This document shows, piece by piece, positions 12,091 through 20,705 of a stretch of 64,000 nt of DNA. Source of the DNA: Citrobacter sp. JGM124 (GTDB lineage: Bacteria; Pseudomonadota; Gammaproteobacteria; Enterobacterales; Enterobacteriaceae); the NCBI RefSeq assembly GCF_018257795.1, contig NZ_JAERJD010000011.1, positions 58,573 to 122,572 on the forward strand, in the 5' to 3' direction. The position numbers were made by a program, and so were the translations under genes. Each line of letters starts with the position of its first letter. Position 1 is the first letter of the stretch. A model generated the notes under the pieces. It was given only the letters and a program-made list of their open reading frames with translations. It ran no database searches and was not told the origin of the DNA.

Positions 12091-12526
12091 AATTTTAGAC
12101 CCACGTGTCGGCCGCGAATTTCCGCTGCCGGCTTATGCGACCAGTGGATCTGCAGGTTTGGATCTGCGCGCTTGTTTAGACAGTGCTGTCGAACTACCCG
12201 CTGGTGCGACGACTCTGCTGCCAACTGGGCTAGCCGTTCATATTGCCGACGCGTCACTTGCCGCAGTGATTCTGCCCCGCTCAGGTCTGGGTCATAAACA
12301 TGGGGTCGTACTGGGTAATCTGGTAGGCCTGATTGATTCTGACTATCAAGGACAGTTAATGGTTTCGGTCTGGAACCGCGGCCATGAAAGTTTCACCATC
12401 CAGCCTGGTGAACGTATTGCCCAGATGGTTTTTGTACCCGTGGTACAGGCCGAGTTTAATCTGGTTGAAGAATTTGATGCCAGCATCCGCGGTGAAGGTG
12501 GCTTTGGGCATTCCGGCCGCCAGTAA
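12068..12526 (+). CDS. dut: dUTP diphosphatase Dut
   Basis: This 152-residue trimeric dUTPase has its five conserved motifs in order: [34 protein letters not shown] and the C-terminal [11 protein letters not shown]. It hydrolyses dUTP to dUMP and keeps uracil out of DNA. The frame is open further upstream, but homology places the start at the tandem ATG ATG at 12068, inside the coaBC 3' end. Confidence 0.97.
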   Translation: MMKKIDVKILDPRVGREFPLPAYATSGSAGLDLRACLDSAVELPAGATTLLPTGLAVHIADASLAAVILPRSGLGHKHGVVLGNLVGLIDSDYQGQLMVSVWNRGHESFTIQPGERIAQMVFVPVVQAEFNLVEEFDASIRGEGGFGHSGRQ

Positions 12527-12575
12527 TGTGACTGACTCATAATACTATAACCCGTAATTAACGCTAAAACAGTCT

Positions 12576-12608
12576 GCATACAACCCAGTAAGCTAAGGGG
12601 TTGTATGC
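12576..12608. repeat. Perfect 11-bp inverted repeat between dut and slmA
   Basis: GCATACAACCC and GGGTTGTATGC flank an 11-base loop. No T run follows on either strand, so it is either a weak terminator, an RNA-stabilising hairpin or a protein site. Confidence 0.7.
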
Positions 12609-12646
12609 CTGTCCTGACAAGATGATTTTCAGGGGTATTCTAGAAC

Positions 12647-13243
12647 ATGGCAGAAAAACAGGCAGCGAGAAGGAATCGTCGCGAAGAAATACTTCAGTCT
12701 TTAGCACAAATGCTCGAGTCCAGTGATGGCAGCCAGCGGATTACTACCGCTAAACTTGCTGCGTCGGTAGGTGTTTCAGAAGCCGCATTATATCGACATT
12801 TTCCCAGCAAGATGAAAATGTTCGATAGCCTGATCGAGTTTATCGAAGACAGTCTGATTACCCGTATTAATTTGATACTTAAAGACGAAAAAGACACTCA
12901 GAACCGTCTGAGATTGATTGTTCTTTTAGTTCTTGGCTTTGGTGAAAAGAATCCCGGACTGACACGTATTTTGACCGGGCATGCACTTATGTTTGAACAG
13001 GACCGATTACAGGATCGTATTAATCAACTGTTTGAACGTATTGAAGCTCAACTGCGCCAGGTACTGCGCGAGAAAAAAATGCGCGACGGTGAAGGGTTCG
13101 TTAATGATGAATCATTACTGGCCAGTCAGCTACTGGCCTACTGTGAAGGCATGCTCTCGCGCTTTGTTCGTAGCCATTTCCGTTATCTGCCAACAAATGA
13201 CTTTGAAAATCGCTGGCCACTGATTGCTGCCCAGCTTTATTAA
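12647..13243 (+). CDS. slmA: Nucleoid occlusion factor SlmA
   Basis: This 198-residue TetR-family protein has an N-terminal helix-turn-helix (residues about 30-58, [16 protein letters not shown]) and a ligand-like C-terminal domain. It is nearly identical to SlmA of enteric bacteria. SlmA binds chromosomal sites and blocks FtsZ ring formation over the nucleoid. It lies in its conserved place between dut and pyrE, converging on pyrE. Confidence 0.96.
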   Translation: MAEKQAARRNRREEILQSLAQMLESSDGSQRITTAKLAASVGVSEAALYRHFPSKMKMFDSLIEFIEDSLITRINLILKDEKDTQNRLRLIVLLVLGFGEKNPGLTRILTGHALMFEQDRLQDRINQLFERIEAQLRQVLREKKMRDGEGFVNDESLLASQLLAYCEGMLSRFVRSHFRYLPTNDFENRWPLIAAQLY

Positions 13244-13261
13244 TAACAGGGCATTGGTTGC

Positions 13262-13297
13262 CCCCGGAGAAGGCGATATTTTTCGCTTTCTCCGGGG
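13262..13297. terminator. Bidirectional terminator between slmA and pyrE
   Basis: CCCCGGAGAA-GGCGA pairs with TCGC-TTTCTCCGGGG around an AT-rich loop. The position between two convergent gene ends supports termination from both sides, though the flanking T runs are short. Confidence 0.7.
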
Positions 13298-13309
13298 TAA
13301 ACAGAAAGA

Positions 13310-13951
13310 CTAAACGCCGTACTCTTCTCTGTACTGGCGAACCTTCGCCAGACTATCGGCCATCTCCGGTTTTTCTTCCAGATAACTGATTAAATCTTTC
13401 AGCGTAATGATAGACGTGACTTTACATTGATAGTCGCGCTCAACTTCCTGAATAGCCGAAATATCTGCACGACCACGCTCCTGACGATCAAGAGAAATAA
13501 GTACCCCCGCCAGACTCGCCCCCTGAGCCGAGATAATTTCCATTGACTCACGGATTGCGGTTCCCGCAGTAATCACATCATCAACCAGCATAACGCGTCC
13601 CTGAAGTGGACTTCCGACTAAACTTCCACCTTCCCCATGATCTTTAGCTTCTTTACGGTTAAAGCAGTAAGGAACATCCCGATCATGGTGTTCAGCCAGT
13701 GCTACCGCGGTGGTGGTGGCAATAGGAATACCTTTATAGGCGGGGCCAAACAGTAGATCAAACTCAATCCCGGAATCCATGAGCGCCGCCGCATAAAATC
13801 GCCCCAACAGAGCCAGACAACTGCCCGTGTTAAAGAGCCCGGCATTAAAGAAATAGGGGCTGGTACGTCCTGACTTCAGCGTAAACTCGCCAAACTTGAG
13901 TACCTGTTTATTAAGCGCAAATTCAATAAACTGACGCTGATACGGTTTCAT
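13310..13951 (-). CDS. pyrE: Orotate phosphoribosyltransferase PyrE
   Basis: This 213-residue enzyme has the PRPP-binding motif [13 protein letters not shown] (near residues 119-131) and the family YRK-type residues ([12 protein letters not shown] near 98). It converts orotate and PRPP to OMP in pyrimidine synthesis. It sits 67 bases downstream of rph with an attenuator between them, as in E. coli. Confidence 0.97.
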   Translation of the reverse strand: MKPYQRQFIEFALNKQVLKFGEFTLKSGRTSPYFFNAGLFNTGSCLALLGRFYAAALMDSGIEFDLLFGPAYKGIPIATTTAVALAEHHDRDVPYCFNRKEAKDHGEGGSLVGSPLQGRVMLVDDVITAGTAIRESMEIISAQGASLAGVLISLDRQERGRADISAIQEVERDYQCKVTSIITLKDLISYLEEKPEMADSLAKVRQYREEYGV

Positions 13952-13983
13952 CGACTGACTCCTAATATGATTACACGGACATA

Positions 13984-14006
13984 AAAAAAGCGACTATTCA
14001 GTCGCC
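13984..14006 (-). promoter_or_regulatory. rph-pyrE attenuator
   Basis: On the minus strand a GCGACT-GAAT-AGTCGC hairpin followed by seven T lies between the rph stop and the pyrE start. In E. coli the equivalent hairpin ends transcription unless a trailing ribosome finishing rph reaches it, which links pyrE expression to UTP level. Here rph is intact and ends only about 14 bases before the hairpin, so the coupling should work. Confidence 0.85.
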
Positions 14007-14018
14007 TTTCTTTAAAAA

Positions 14019-14735
14019 TTACTCTGCTAATGCTGCTTTTTGGGTGGCAATAATTGAGTCAATTCCCCCCCTGGCCAATGCCAGTAGAGTCAGCAACTCT
14101 TCATGGGAGAACGGTTCACCCTCAGCGGTGCCTTGCACCTCAATCATGCGACCATCTTCCATCATCACAACATTCATATCAGTTTCTGCAGCAGAGTCCT
14201 CAACATACTCCAAATCGCAAAGGGCTTCACCGTTTACAATACCGACAGAAACAGCAGCAACCATACCTTTCATTGGGTTGCTCTTTAATTTTCCACTGGC
14301 AACCAGTGCATTCAACGCATCAGCCAGGGCAACACAAGCCCCCGTAATAGAAGCCGTTCGAGTGCCGCCATCTGCCTGTAAAACGTCACAGTCGAGAGTA
14401 ATGGTAAATTCTCCCAGGGCTTTTAAATCCACAGCAGCGCGCAGCGAACGTGCAATAAGGCGCTGAATCTCCAGAGTCCTTCCCCCCTGCTTGCCTTTTG
14501 CTGCTTCACGCGCATTACGGCTATGGGTAGCCCGTGGCAACATACCGTACTCGGCAGTTATCCACCCTTTTCCCTGACCTTTAAGGAACCGGGGTACGCC
14601 CTCTTCCAGGGTTGCGGTGCAAAGCACTTTGGTATCGCCAAACTCAACCAATACAGAGCCTTCGGCATGCTTAGTGTAATGGCGGGTTAAGGTAACAGGG
14701 CGCACTTGCTCGGCGCGACGGTCTGATGGACGCAT
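14019..14735 (-). CDS. rph: Ribonuclease PH
   Basis: This 238-residue phosphorolytic 3'-to-5' exoribonuclease trims tRNA 3' ends. The start [27 protein letters not shown] is cut here to note only [13 protein letters not shown] at the N-terminus and the catalytic [15 protein letters not shown] region near 115-129. The frame is full length, unlike E. coli K-12, where a frameshift shortens the protein. It is the first gene of the rph-pyrE unit and diverges from yicC. Confidence 0.97.
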   Translation of the reverse strand: MRPSDRRAEQVRPVTLTRHYTKHAEGSVLVEFGDTKVLCTATLEEGVPRFLKGQGKGWITAEYGMLPRATHSRNAREAAKGKQGGRTLEIQRLIARSLRAAVDLKALGEFTITLDCDVLQADGGTRTASITGACVALADALNALVASGKLKSNPMKGMVAAVSVGIVNGEALCDLEYVEDSAAETDMNVVMMEDGRMIEVQGTAEGEPFSHEELLTLLALARGGIDSIIATQKAALAE

Positions 14736-14860
14736 GGGGTCATCTCCGGCTAAAACGAATGTGGCTGCGCATTATACGGCCTTAAGATGCTTATTCCTAT
14801 CCTGACAGGCTTAGCACCGCTATAATCAAAAGATACATTAGGTTAAAACGGGTACGTACT

Positions 14861-15724
14861 ATGATTCGCAGCATGACAGCCTACGCACGGCGTGAAATAA
14901 AAGGGGAATGGGGCTCTGCTTCCTGGGAGTTACGTTCGGTAAACCAGCGTTATCTCGAAACGTATATTCGCATGCCGGAACAATTCCGTAGCCTTGAACC
15001 CGTCGCGCGTGAACGCATCCGCACCCGTCTGACACGTGGTAAAATTGAATGTAATTTGCGTTTCGATCCCGACAACAGTGCCCAAACCTCTTTACTTCTC
15101 AATGAAAAACTAGCAAAACAGCTGGTAGAGGCAGCCCAGTGGGTCAAAGTCCAGAGCGATGAAGGGGAAATCAATCCCGTTGATATTCTACGCTGGCCTG
15201 GCGTTATGTCTGCCCAGGAGCAGGACCTCGACACCATTGCAGCCGAAATCATCATGGCGCTGGACGGTGCACTGGACGACTTTATAGTGGCCCGTGAAAC
15301 CGAAGGTCAGGCCTTAAAAACGCTTATTGAGCAACGCCTGGAAGGCGTTAGCGCAGAAGTCACCAAAGTTCGGTCACACATGCCAGAAGTACTGAATTGG
15401 CAACGTGAACGCCTGGTCAGCAAACTTGAAGACGCAGATATTCAGCTGGAAAATTCACGTCTGGAGCAAGAGCTGTTACTAATGGCACAACGCATTGATG
15501 TTGCCGAAGAATTGGATCGCCTTGAAGCCCATATTAAAGAAACCTATAACATCCTGAAGAAGAAAGAGGCCGTTGGTCGACGTCTCGACTTTATGATGCA
15601 AGAGTTTAATCGGGAATCAAATACACTGGCCTCTAAGTCTATCAACTCGGAAATCACTAACTCCGCGATTGAGCTAAAAGTACTGATTGAACAAATGCGT
15701 GAGCAAATCCAGAATATTGAGTAA
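14861..15724 (+). CDS. yicC: YicC family endoribonuclease
   Basis: This 287-residue protein begins with the family motif MIRSMTAYARRE and ends with the conserved SKSINSEITNSAIELKVLIEQMREQIQN block, of which SINSEITNSAIELK is the most invariant part. YicC proteins are reported RNA endonucleases in E. coli and Bacillus. It diverges from rph across a 125-bp promoter region and is followed by a terminator. Confidence 0.94.
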   Translation: MIRSMTAYARREIKGEWGSASWELRSVNQRYLETYIRMPEQFRSLEPVARERIRTRLTRGKIECNLRFDPDNSAQTSLLLNEKLAKQLVEAAQWVKVQSDEGEINPVDILRWPGVMSAQEQDLDTIAAEIIMALDGALDDFIVARETEGQALKTLIEQRLEGVSAEVTKVRSHMPEVLNWQRERLVSKLEDADIQLENSRLEQELLLMAQRIDVAEELDRLEAHIKETYNILKKKEAVGRRLDFMMQEFNRESNTLASKSINSEITNSAIELKVLIEQMREQIQNIE

Positions 15725-15764
15725 CCTGTCAAAGTCGTTTACTCAGATGCAAAAATCACGTTAA

Positions 15765-15781
15765 GCCCGCCTATGGCGGGC
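15765..15781 (+). terminator. yicC terminator-like hairpin
   Basis: GCCCGCC-TAT-GGCGGGC lies 40 bases after the yicC stop. The T run after it is poor (TTCCATT). Confidence 0.7.
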
Positions 15782-16055
15782 TTCCATTATTGAAATCTAT
15801 CATCACAGTACAACCCATTGCAGGGTCGCTCTTGCAATATATCTACAGGGCCCTATTCAATGTTCCTGTATATACAAATAGCACATGTTACTGGCTGGCA
15901 GATCTGCATCTGGATAAAGCAAGGGACAAAAAAATATATTTAAGATGAGAATAAAGCTATCGCCCCGATAAACGGATAGCATTAATCATATAAAGCGGGG
16001 GTAATAATAAACGGGCGAATTTAATAGCCAACCCACCCGTTTAATATAATAAAAA

Positions 16056-16202
16056 TCATTCTAATGATGATGGATGATTTTCAAATAACTTTTCAGCCTC
16101 TTTGAAATCATCTTTAGCTTCTTTCAAGTCTTTTACAACTTCATCTTTGATTTGTTTAACTTCTTCTTTTATAGATACTTTTTCTTCTTTAGCGTTACCC
16201 AT
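16056..16202 (-). CDS. Small charged helical protein, 48 residues, unrecognised
   Basis: A minus-strand frame of 49 codons is preceded by a good ribosome site (GAGGTG, 5 bases before ATG). The product starts MGNAKEEKVSIKEEV and is very rich in Lys, Glu and Asp, with hydrophobic residues spaced as in an amphipathic helix or coiled coil, then a short tail ending HPSSLE. It has no signal peptide or Cys. A 9-bp hairpin (AAACGGG at 16008-16042) follows the stop. I do not recognise the family. It stands alone at the edge of the accessory region after yicC. Confidence 0.6.
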   Translation of the reverse strand: MGNAKEEKVSIKEEVKQIKDEVVKDLKEAKDDFKEAEKLFENHPSSLE

Positions 16203-16627
16203 ATACACCTCGACTCTATACGTGATTTATTATTTATAGCTGAAATAACCTAATAGTAAAAGGAAGTTCATCACTTTTTATCACTACAGACAGGCTAAAA
16301 ATCCACTGTTCCCGGATAAATAATCCGTTCAGTGATGATTTTTCTGGTTTTATCTCCTGAATTACATCAACCATGACAGAAGAAAATCTTTACCACATTA
16401 TTATTTTTTTGAATTGCTTCTCCAGTGATATTCTGTGGCGACAGGTATACCGGGCGATCATCGGGGTAAAGAGCACACATACAGATACTGCTGCGCATGG
16501 TGCATATTATGCTAAACACTGCTAAGTGCATCATCAGCCAACTGACATTACTAACTTACTGTTATATTAGAAAAAAACATATAGAATTAACTTTTTTAGT
16601 GATCATAAATTTAAGGGGTGGGTTGTT
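16203..16627. other. 425-bp AT-rich intergenic region
   Basis: It lies between the divergent small charged protein and the lipoprotein gene. No further gene is seen. It should hold both promoters. Confidence 0.5.
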
Positions 16628-17119
16628 ATGAATTTGAAGTCAATGGTTGTTCTGTCTGTACTGATGCTGAATGGGTGTGCCTACTATGCACATCAGCTTG
16701 GAATCGATGACCATTCAAAGTTTTGCTCTAATCTGGAAAGTAACGAACTTAAAGACAATAAATTTTATATTAGTGATACTAAGTTTTTCTATCTCACTAA
16801 AGAAGGAGATTACTATTCTGAGGTTGAGTTTAATCAGTTAACATCAACATCAATAGTTAACGTCAACTATGGTGGAACAACCGCCAAAGAGTTAAAAGAT
16901 ACCTCTAAAAAAGTATTTATAACCAAATTTACCAGCGTCGATACTAATAAAAATCTATGCTCACCGACACTAGTGAGTTCAGACTCATATCAGAAAAACT
17001 ATGCCGATGCTATTTTGGGAAGAAAATTACTTATCTCGACTGAAAAGAACAGTGGTTCATCCGGTAAAGAACTCTATAATAATGAGAAAAGAAGTGGTTT
17101 AAATGTTACGTTCATATAA
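16628..17119 (+). CDS. Putative lipoprotein, 163 residues
   Basis: The N-terminus is a lipoprotein signal: Asn, Lys, hydrophobic core, then the lipobox LNGC with the lipidated Cys at residue 17. After Cys comes AYYAHQLG; there is no Asp at +2, so outer-membrane sorting is expected. The mature part is polar, rich in Ser, Thr, Asn and Lys, with two further Cys (near 34 and 122). I do not recognise the family. It converges on the outer-membrane barrel gene, with a shared terminator hairpin between them. Confidence 0.75.
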   Translation: MNLKSMVVLSVLMLNGCAYYAHQLGIDDHSKFCSNLESNELKDNKFYISDTKFFYLTKEGDYYSEVEFNQLTSTSIVNVNYGGTTAKELKDTSKKVFITKFTSVDTNKNLCSPTLVSSDSYQKNYADAILGRKLLISTEKNSGSSGKELYNNEKRSGLNVTFI

Positions 17120-17165
17120 AAAACCAGTTTAAAAACTGAACATAACCAGGATAATCGCTACAATA

Positions 17166-17200
17166 ACAGAACACAGGCCATTAATGAACCTGTGTTCTGT
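17166..17200. terminator. Perfect 12-bp inverted repeat between lipoprotein and barrel genes
   Basis: ACAGAACACAGG pairs with CCTGTGTTCTGT around an 11-base loop, just past both convergent stop codons. T runs are weak, but the position fits a bidirectional terminator. Confidence 0.7.
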
Positions 17201-17206
17201 AAAAGG

Positions 17207-17911
17207 TTAGAAACTATACGTTATACCAACCATAAAATCATTAGATGCTGATTTTGATTCTGTATGATATTCAGTAAATTCCCCATCCTCAGTACCTGAA
17301 AATGATGCTTTAGCCTTGCCTGCATTGATGTATTTATAACTGGCATCTACTGAAATATTACTTGTTAATAAATACTTAGCACCCAGACCTACACCCCAGG
17401 CAAAATTATTTGAAGAGCCAGAAACAACATCCTCACCATTGAGGTTATTTTGCAGTTTTAGGTGGGCAATACCCATACCTACACTAACATAGGGTACAAA
17501 ATCAGTACTGTTATGAAAATCATAATAGCCATTGATCATATACGTCGTAGTACGGACTTTATTTTTAACATCAATGTCAAAAGGCATATTTTCTATAGTA
17601 ACGTTTTGGTTACCACTGGCTTCGCCTTGGCCTCGGAATGTTAAATCTAACTCAACACGCACAGGTAATTGATATTGTTCATTGAAATCATAACCTAAAG
17701 CTGCACCACCACCAAACACACCTTTGGTATGACTTGAGATCTTAGAGTTACCATTAGTGATATCATCACCATTAAGATCTGATTTATTACCATAATTATT
17801 AAGAACAGATGTACCTAATTTTCCGGTAATATATATACCATCCTTCGCGGATGCTATTGATGTATAAGAAAGCAAGACGGATAATGTTGATAATAATATG
17901 ATTTTTTTCAT
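17207..17911 (-). CDS. Outer-membrane beta-barrel protein (Opa/OmpX-like)
   Basis: This 234-residue protein has a signal peptide cut after ASA (residue 22). Alternating hydrophobic strands with glycine-rich turns follow, and the terminal strand FMVGITYSF ends in Phe, the usual signal for the outer-membrane assembly machine. The pattern (YITGKLGTS at the start, a VPYVSVGMGIAHLK strand, a YKYINAG strand) matches the small eight-strand barrel superfamily. The function, possibly adhesion or complement resistance, cannot be read from sequence. A broken relative lies at 22545-23305. The ATG follows AAAGGG. Confidence 0.82.
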   Translation of the reverse strand: MKKIILLSTLSVLLSYTSIASAKDGIYITGKLGTSVLNNYGNKSDLNGDDITNGNSKISSHTKGVFGGGAALGYDFNEQYQLPVRVELDLTFRGQGEASGNQNVTIENMPFDIDVKNKVRTTTYMINGYYDFHNSTDFVPYVSVGMGIAHLKLQNNLNGEDVVSGSSNNFAWGVGLGAKYLLTSNISVDASYKYINAGKAKASFSGTEDGEFTEYHTESKSASNDFMVGITYSF

Positions 17912-18167
17912 TTTTTACCCTTTGATTAAATGCAGGCTAACCAAAACTTATTGTAGCAAATGCATACGCTATCATAATATCTAAAAAACGAAAATATTTT
18001 TTTGATATAACTCTATGGATTCAAATACCTGAAAGAATTAGCATCATCAACATTATAATTAAATACTTCATAAACGATTATATTCATCTAATGACAGCTT
18101 AAGACCGAATGCATAAGCCACTATATAATAAATAAAAATGGGCTTTCCCCTGAAAGCTACTTAGTGA
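17912..18167. other. AT-rich region between barrel gene and Mig-14 homologue
   Basis: Including the hairpin that follows, the gene-free stretch is 317 bp. No coding frame is supported. It contains the promoter of the minus-strand barrel gene. Confidence 0.5.
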
Positions 18168-18209
18168 AAAATACCTCCATAACTATCTGAAAAAAAGAAA
18201 GTTATGGAG
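18168..18209 (-). terminator. Terminator after the Mig-14 homologue
   Basis: On the minus strand, CTCCATAACT and AGTTATGGAG form a perfect 10-bp stem, followed by GTATTTTTC. It lies 20 bases after the stop codon of the upstream gene. Confidence 0.75.
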
Positions 18210-18228
18210 TGTACGGAGTGATAATTTA

Positions 18229-19116
18229 CTAAATTAGTATTTTTCCCACAGGGACAGGGTTACACCATCTCTGTTTATACTCACCAGACATCATGCCAAA
18301 TGAGTAGACTGATGGAGCGTGATGATCAGCCGAAAGAGACTCCACTATTTGCAAGTTTCGCCACATGATCAGCGTACCTAAGGAATGTTTTTTGATTTTT
18401 GTGTCATAACCTATATTAATAAAATCAACAAACAGCCCATAATTAGACAATGATTTTATATTTAGCTGAAAGGCAACTGGCTCATCATTTATTAAAGCTA
18501 TATCGCCAACAATTTGGCTTTTAAATTCAGAAATAAAATCTTTACCAACTGGGGATAAAGCCGCCGCACCTGAACGTCGGTCAGAATATAAATGGCTGTA
18601 GATATCATATAACTCATTTTCTGAATATTCTGCTGCACTTTTAAAACTACCACCATCAGAAATGAATTTTCTAATTTCTCTGTTTCTTGTAGAAACAGTT
18701 TTAGCCGAGAAATCAGTTGATGCTTTTGCGATCGCGACCTTTCTTTTAGAGAAAAATTTATATGATGCATTCAGTATATGCGCGGATTCCAATGCAAAGC
18801 ATTTAGACTTGAATGGCATTAAACAACGAATATTTTTAAGGAATGGCGGCATTATTGAATATTTAGGCAATGGGAGATCGTTCGTCTGACTCTTTGGATT
18901 TTTTATATCATTACAAAGCCAGCCGTTATCAACGCAACATGCCCCAACATCAACCCCATTCTTCCTTAAAATAAAGAAATCGAATACGGCTCCATTATTC
19001 ATAGCGAACTCTATAAAAAATGGAGAGGTTTCATTATTAAAACCATATTTTATGGCCAGTTTTTTGTAATCTGAGAAATCACACTTATCCCAGCCAGAAT
19101 ATTTAATTATTATCAC
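18229..19116 (-). CDS. Mig-14 family protein (antimicrobial peptide resistance)
   Basis: This 295-residue protein has the layout of Mig-14 from Salmonella. A diverged N-terminal half is followed by the conserved central block FISDGGSFKSAAEYSENEL (near 160-178), then the SLGTLIMWRNL segment near 247 and the SFGMMSGEYKQRWCNPVPVGK end. In Salmonella and Pseudomonas, Mig-14 supports resistance to host cationic peptides at the inner membrane. The fold resembles GNAT or FemAB acyltransferases. The surrounding envelope genes are consistent with this. It stands alone with its own terminator. Confidence 0.72.
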   Translation of the reverse strand: MIIIKYSGWDKCDFSDYKKLAIKYGFNNETSPFFIEFAMNNGAVFDFFILRKNGVDVGACCVDNGWLCNDIKNPKSQTNDLPLPKYSIMPPFLKNIRCLMPFKSKCFALESAHILNASYKFFSKRKVAIAKASTDFSAKTVSTRNREIRKFISDGGSFKSAAEYSENELYDIYSHLYSDRRSGAAALSPVGKDFISEFKSQIVGDIALINDEPVAFQLNIKSLSNYGLFVDFINIGYDTKIKKHSLGTLIMWRNLQIVESLSADHHAPSVYSFGMMSGEYKQRWCNPVPVGKILI

Positions 19117-19825
19117 TTGAACACTTCTTCATTGTTGTCTTTATGCGTTACAAATCCTGAAAGCCTCAGAAACCTCTATAATATCCAATGCCATCCCATT
19201 GATTTCAATGCATAATATGTATTTCCTGTTAAAAATCGTTACACCGGAAATCTTTATCTTAACGTACTGAAATTCAGACAGACCCAATACCCTGACACTT
19301 CAGCTGAACGTATGTGCATGAAAAAACACGGGTCCAACTGACTGTAACTTCACTCAGTTGGCTCAAAATTGGGAACCAGCCCTTTTTAAACCTAACCTGA
19401 ACCAGCAAAACAATCCAGCCATCCGCGAACGGACTCCCTACACGTTTGCAATACACTCACGCTGCGTCTATCACATCTAACAAAAAAAGCATGGAAACAC
19501 TTTGAAAAAGTGTAAATCTCTTTTACCGGATACGAATGATGCATCATATATATCACAAAAAAATACAATTAACCAGATGATTAATATGAGGTTTATATAT
19601 TTATGTGGATGTAACAAAAAAACAACAACTTAAATATATCCACATCAGTATGTGTTGTGATTATCCGTACTATTTGCTCTCATTTTTTAAAAACAATGAT
19701 AATAGTAAGGGTGGGGATCTAATTTATATGAAATACAACAGGAGAAGACAGGAGATACAACAAAGAGGACTGTTATTATATTCTGAAAAGAAAATCAGCA
19801 TGTCGCTTTACATATCATATGCATA
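19117..19825. other. Gene-poor AT-rich stretch
   Basis: No supported gene. A plus-strand frame without a start covers about 19335-19490, and a 73-codon frame at 19605-19826 has no ribosome site. Both look non-coding or eroded. There is no recognisable insertion-sequence end. Confidence 0.45.
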
Positions 19826-19857
19826 GCAGGCCTGCCCCCTATCAGGCACAGGCCTGC
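19826..19857 (-). terminator. DoxX gene terminator-like hairpin
   Basis: GCAGGCCTG and CAGGCCTGC form a perfect 9-bp inverted repeat just after the DoxX gene stop codon on the minus strand. No clear T run follows. Confidence 0.65.
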
Positions 19858-19864
19858 CACTCAT

Positions 19865-20299
19865 TCAACGATATGCAGGGGAAGCAACAGAAAATCTACC
19901 AGAACCGAGCAGCATAATAGCGAGACAACCAATGACATAGAAGGCGTCTGTTTCGAGAGCCCAGGCTCCGACCTTAGTCACTTCCATAGCATGGCCGAAA
20001 GCATTAACCATTAACATCGCAACAATCATATTGATAAGAATAACCAAAGCAGCAGGGGCCGTTAAAATTCCCAGAATAACCATTGCTGGTGCAAGAATTT
20101 CACCAATAAAGACCCCATAGGCTACAAAAGTAGGAAGCCCTTTTGCTGCCAAGTCTGTTGCTATCCAGTCAATACCATGGCTTACCTTGGCAACGCCGTG
20201 AAAAAGCATCAACCCTGCAACAAGAATACGTAACAACAGCCGACCTGCGTCAGGATGATAAGTTAAAGAAGAAAATACACTGTTCAGTTTTGCGATCAT
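19865..20299 (-). CDS. DoxX family inner-membrane protein
   Basis: This 144-residue protein has four hydrophobic segments (about residues 20-40, 58-78, 82-104, 118-136) and the family motif LLLRILVAGLMLFHGVAK at the first, close to YqjF/YphA-type DoxX proteins of enterics. Proteins of this family are reported in thiol and redox balance or quinone-linked reactions, but the exact role is unknown. It is a single gene, with about 400 bp between its start and the divergent transferase gene. Confidence 0.8.
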   Translation of the reverse strand: MIAKLNSVFSSLTYHPDAGRLLLRILVAGLMLFHGVAKVSHGIDWIATDLAAKGLPTFVAYGVFIGEILAPAMVILGILTAPAALVILINMIVAMLMVNAFGHAMEVTKVGAWALETDAFYVIGCLAIMLLGSGRFSVASPAYR

Positions 20300-20705
20300 C
20301 TTAACTTCCTCGTCAAAATAGCTAGCTGATAAGCGAGACAGAGCCCGGGTAAGGTACCAAAATAGTCAACCTAATCTGACAGAACCATGACTTAGCGCAT
20401 CTATTTCATTAATAAGAAAAAAATGACATATCTACCAGAAAAAACTAACCGACTGTTAATTAATTGAATTTTCTTAGTGGAGATACTTACATGTAGAAAA
20501 AAACAATTACATTTATCGGAACCAGGATATCCCAAAAAGCCATTATCCGCTACTGAAGTATTTACGTTATTTCATATGATTAGCATGTTTGTTCCGATAG
20601 TTTCTGCTATCGTAGCACGCCTGTGTTTTGGTGTTATGCCTGGCAAGCTGGCAACAAAAAACCATTAATAGAATATGTATAATAACATTTGTTGAGATAA
20701 CCGTA
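20300..20705. other. 406-bp divergent promoter region
   Basis: No supported gene. It lies between the divergent DoxX and sulfatase-fold genes and should hold both promoters. A short frame at 20477-20668 has no ribosome site. Confidence 0.5.

Noticed and set aside
14044..14466. Long plus-strand frames opposite rph
   Set aside because: They are antisense shadows of the well-conserved rph gene.
19605..19826. 73-codon frame between the Mig-14 and DoxX genes
   Set aside because: No ribosome site, odd composition and no similarity that I recognise.
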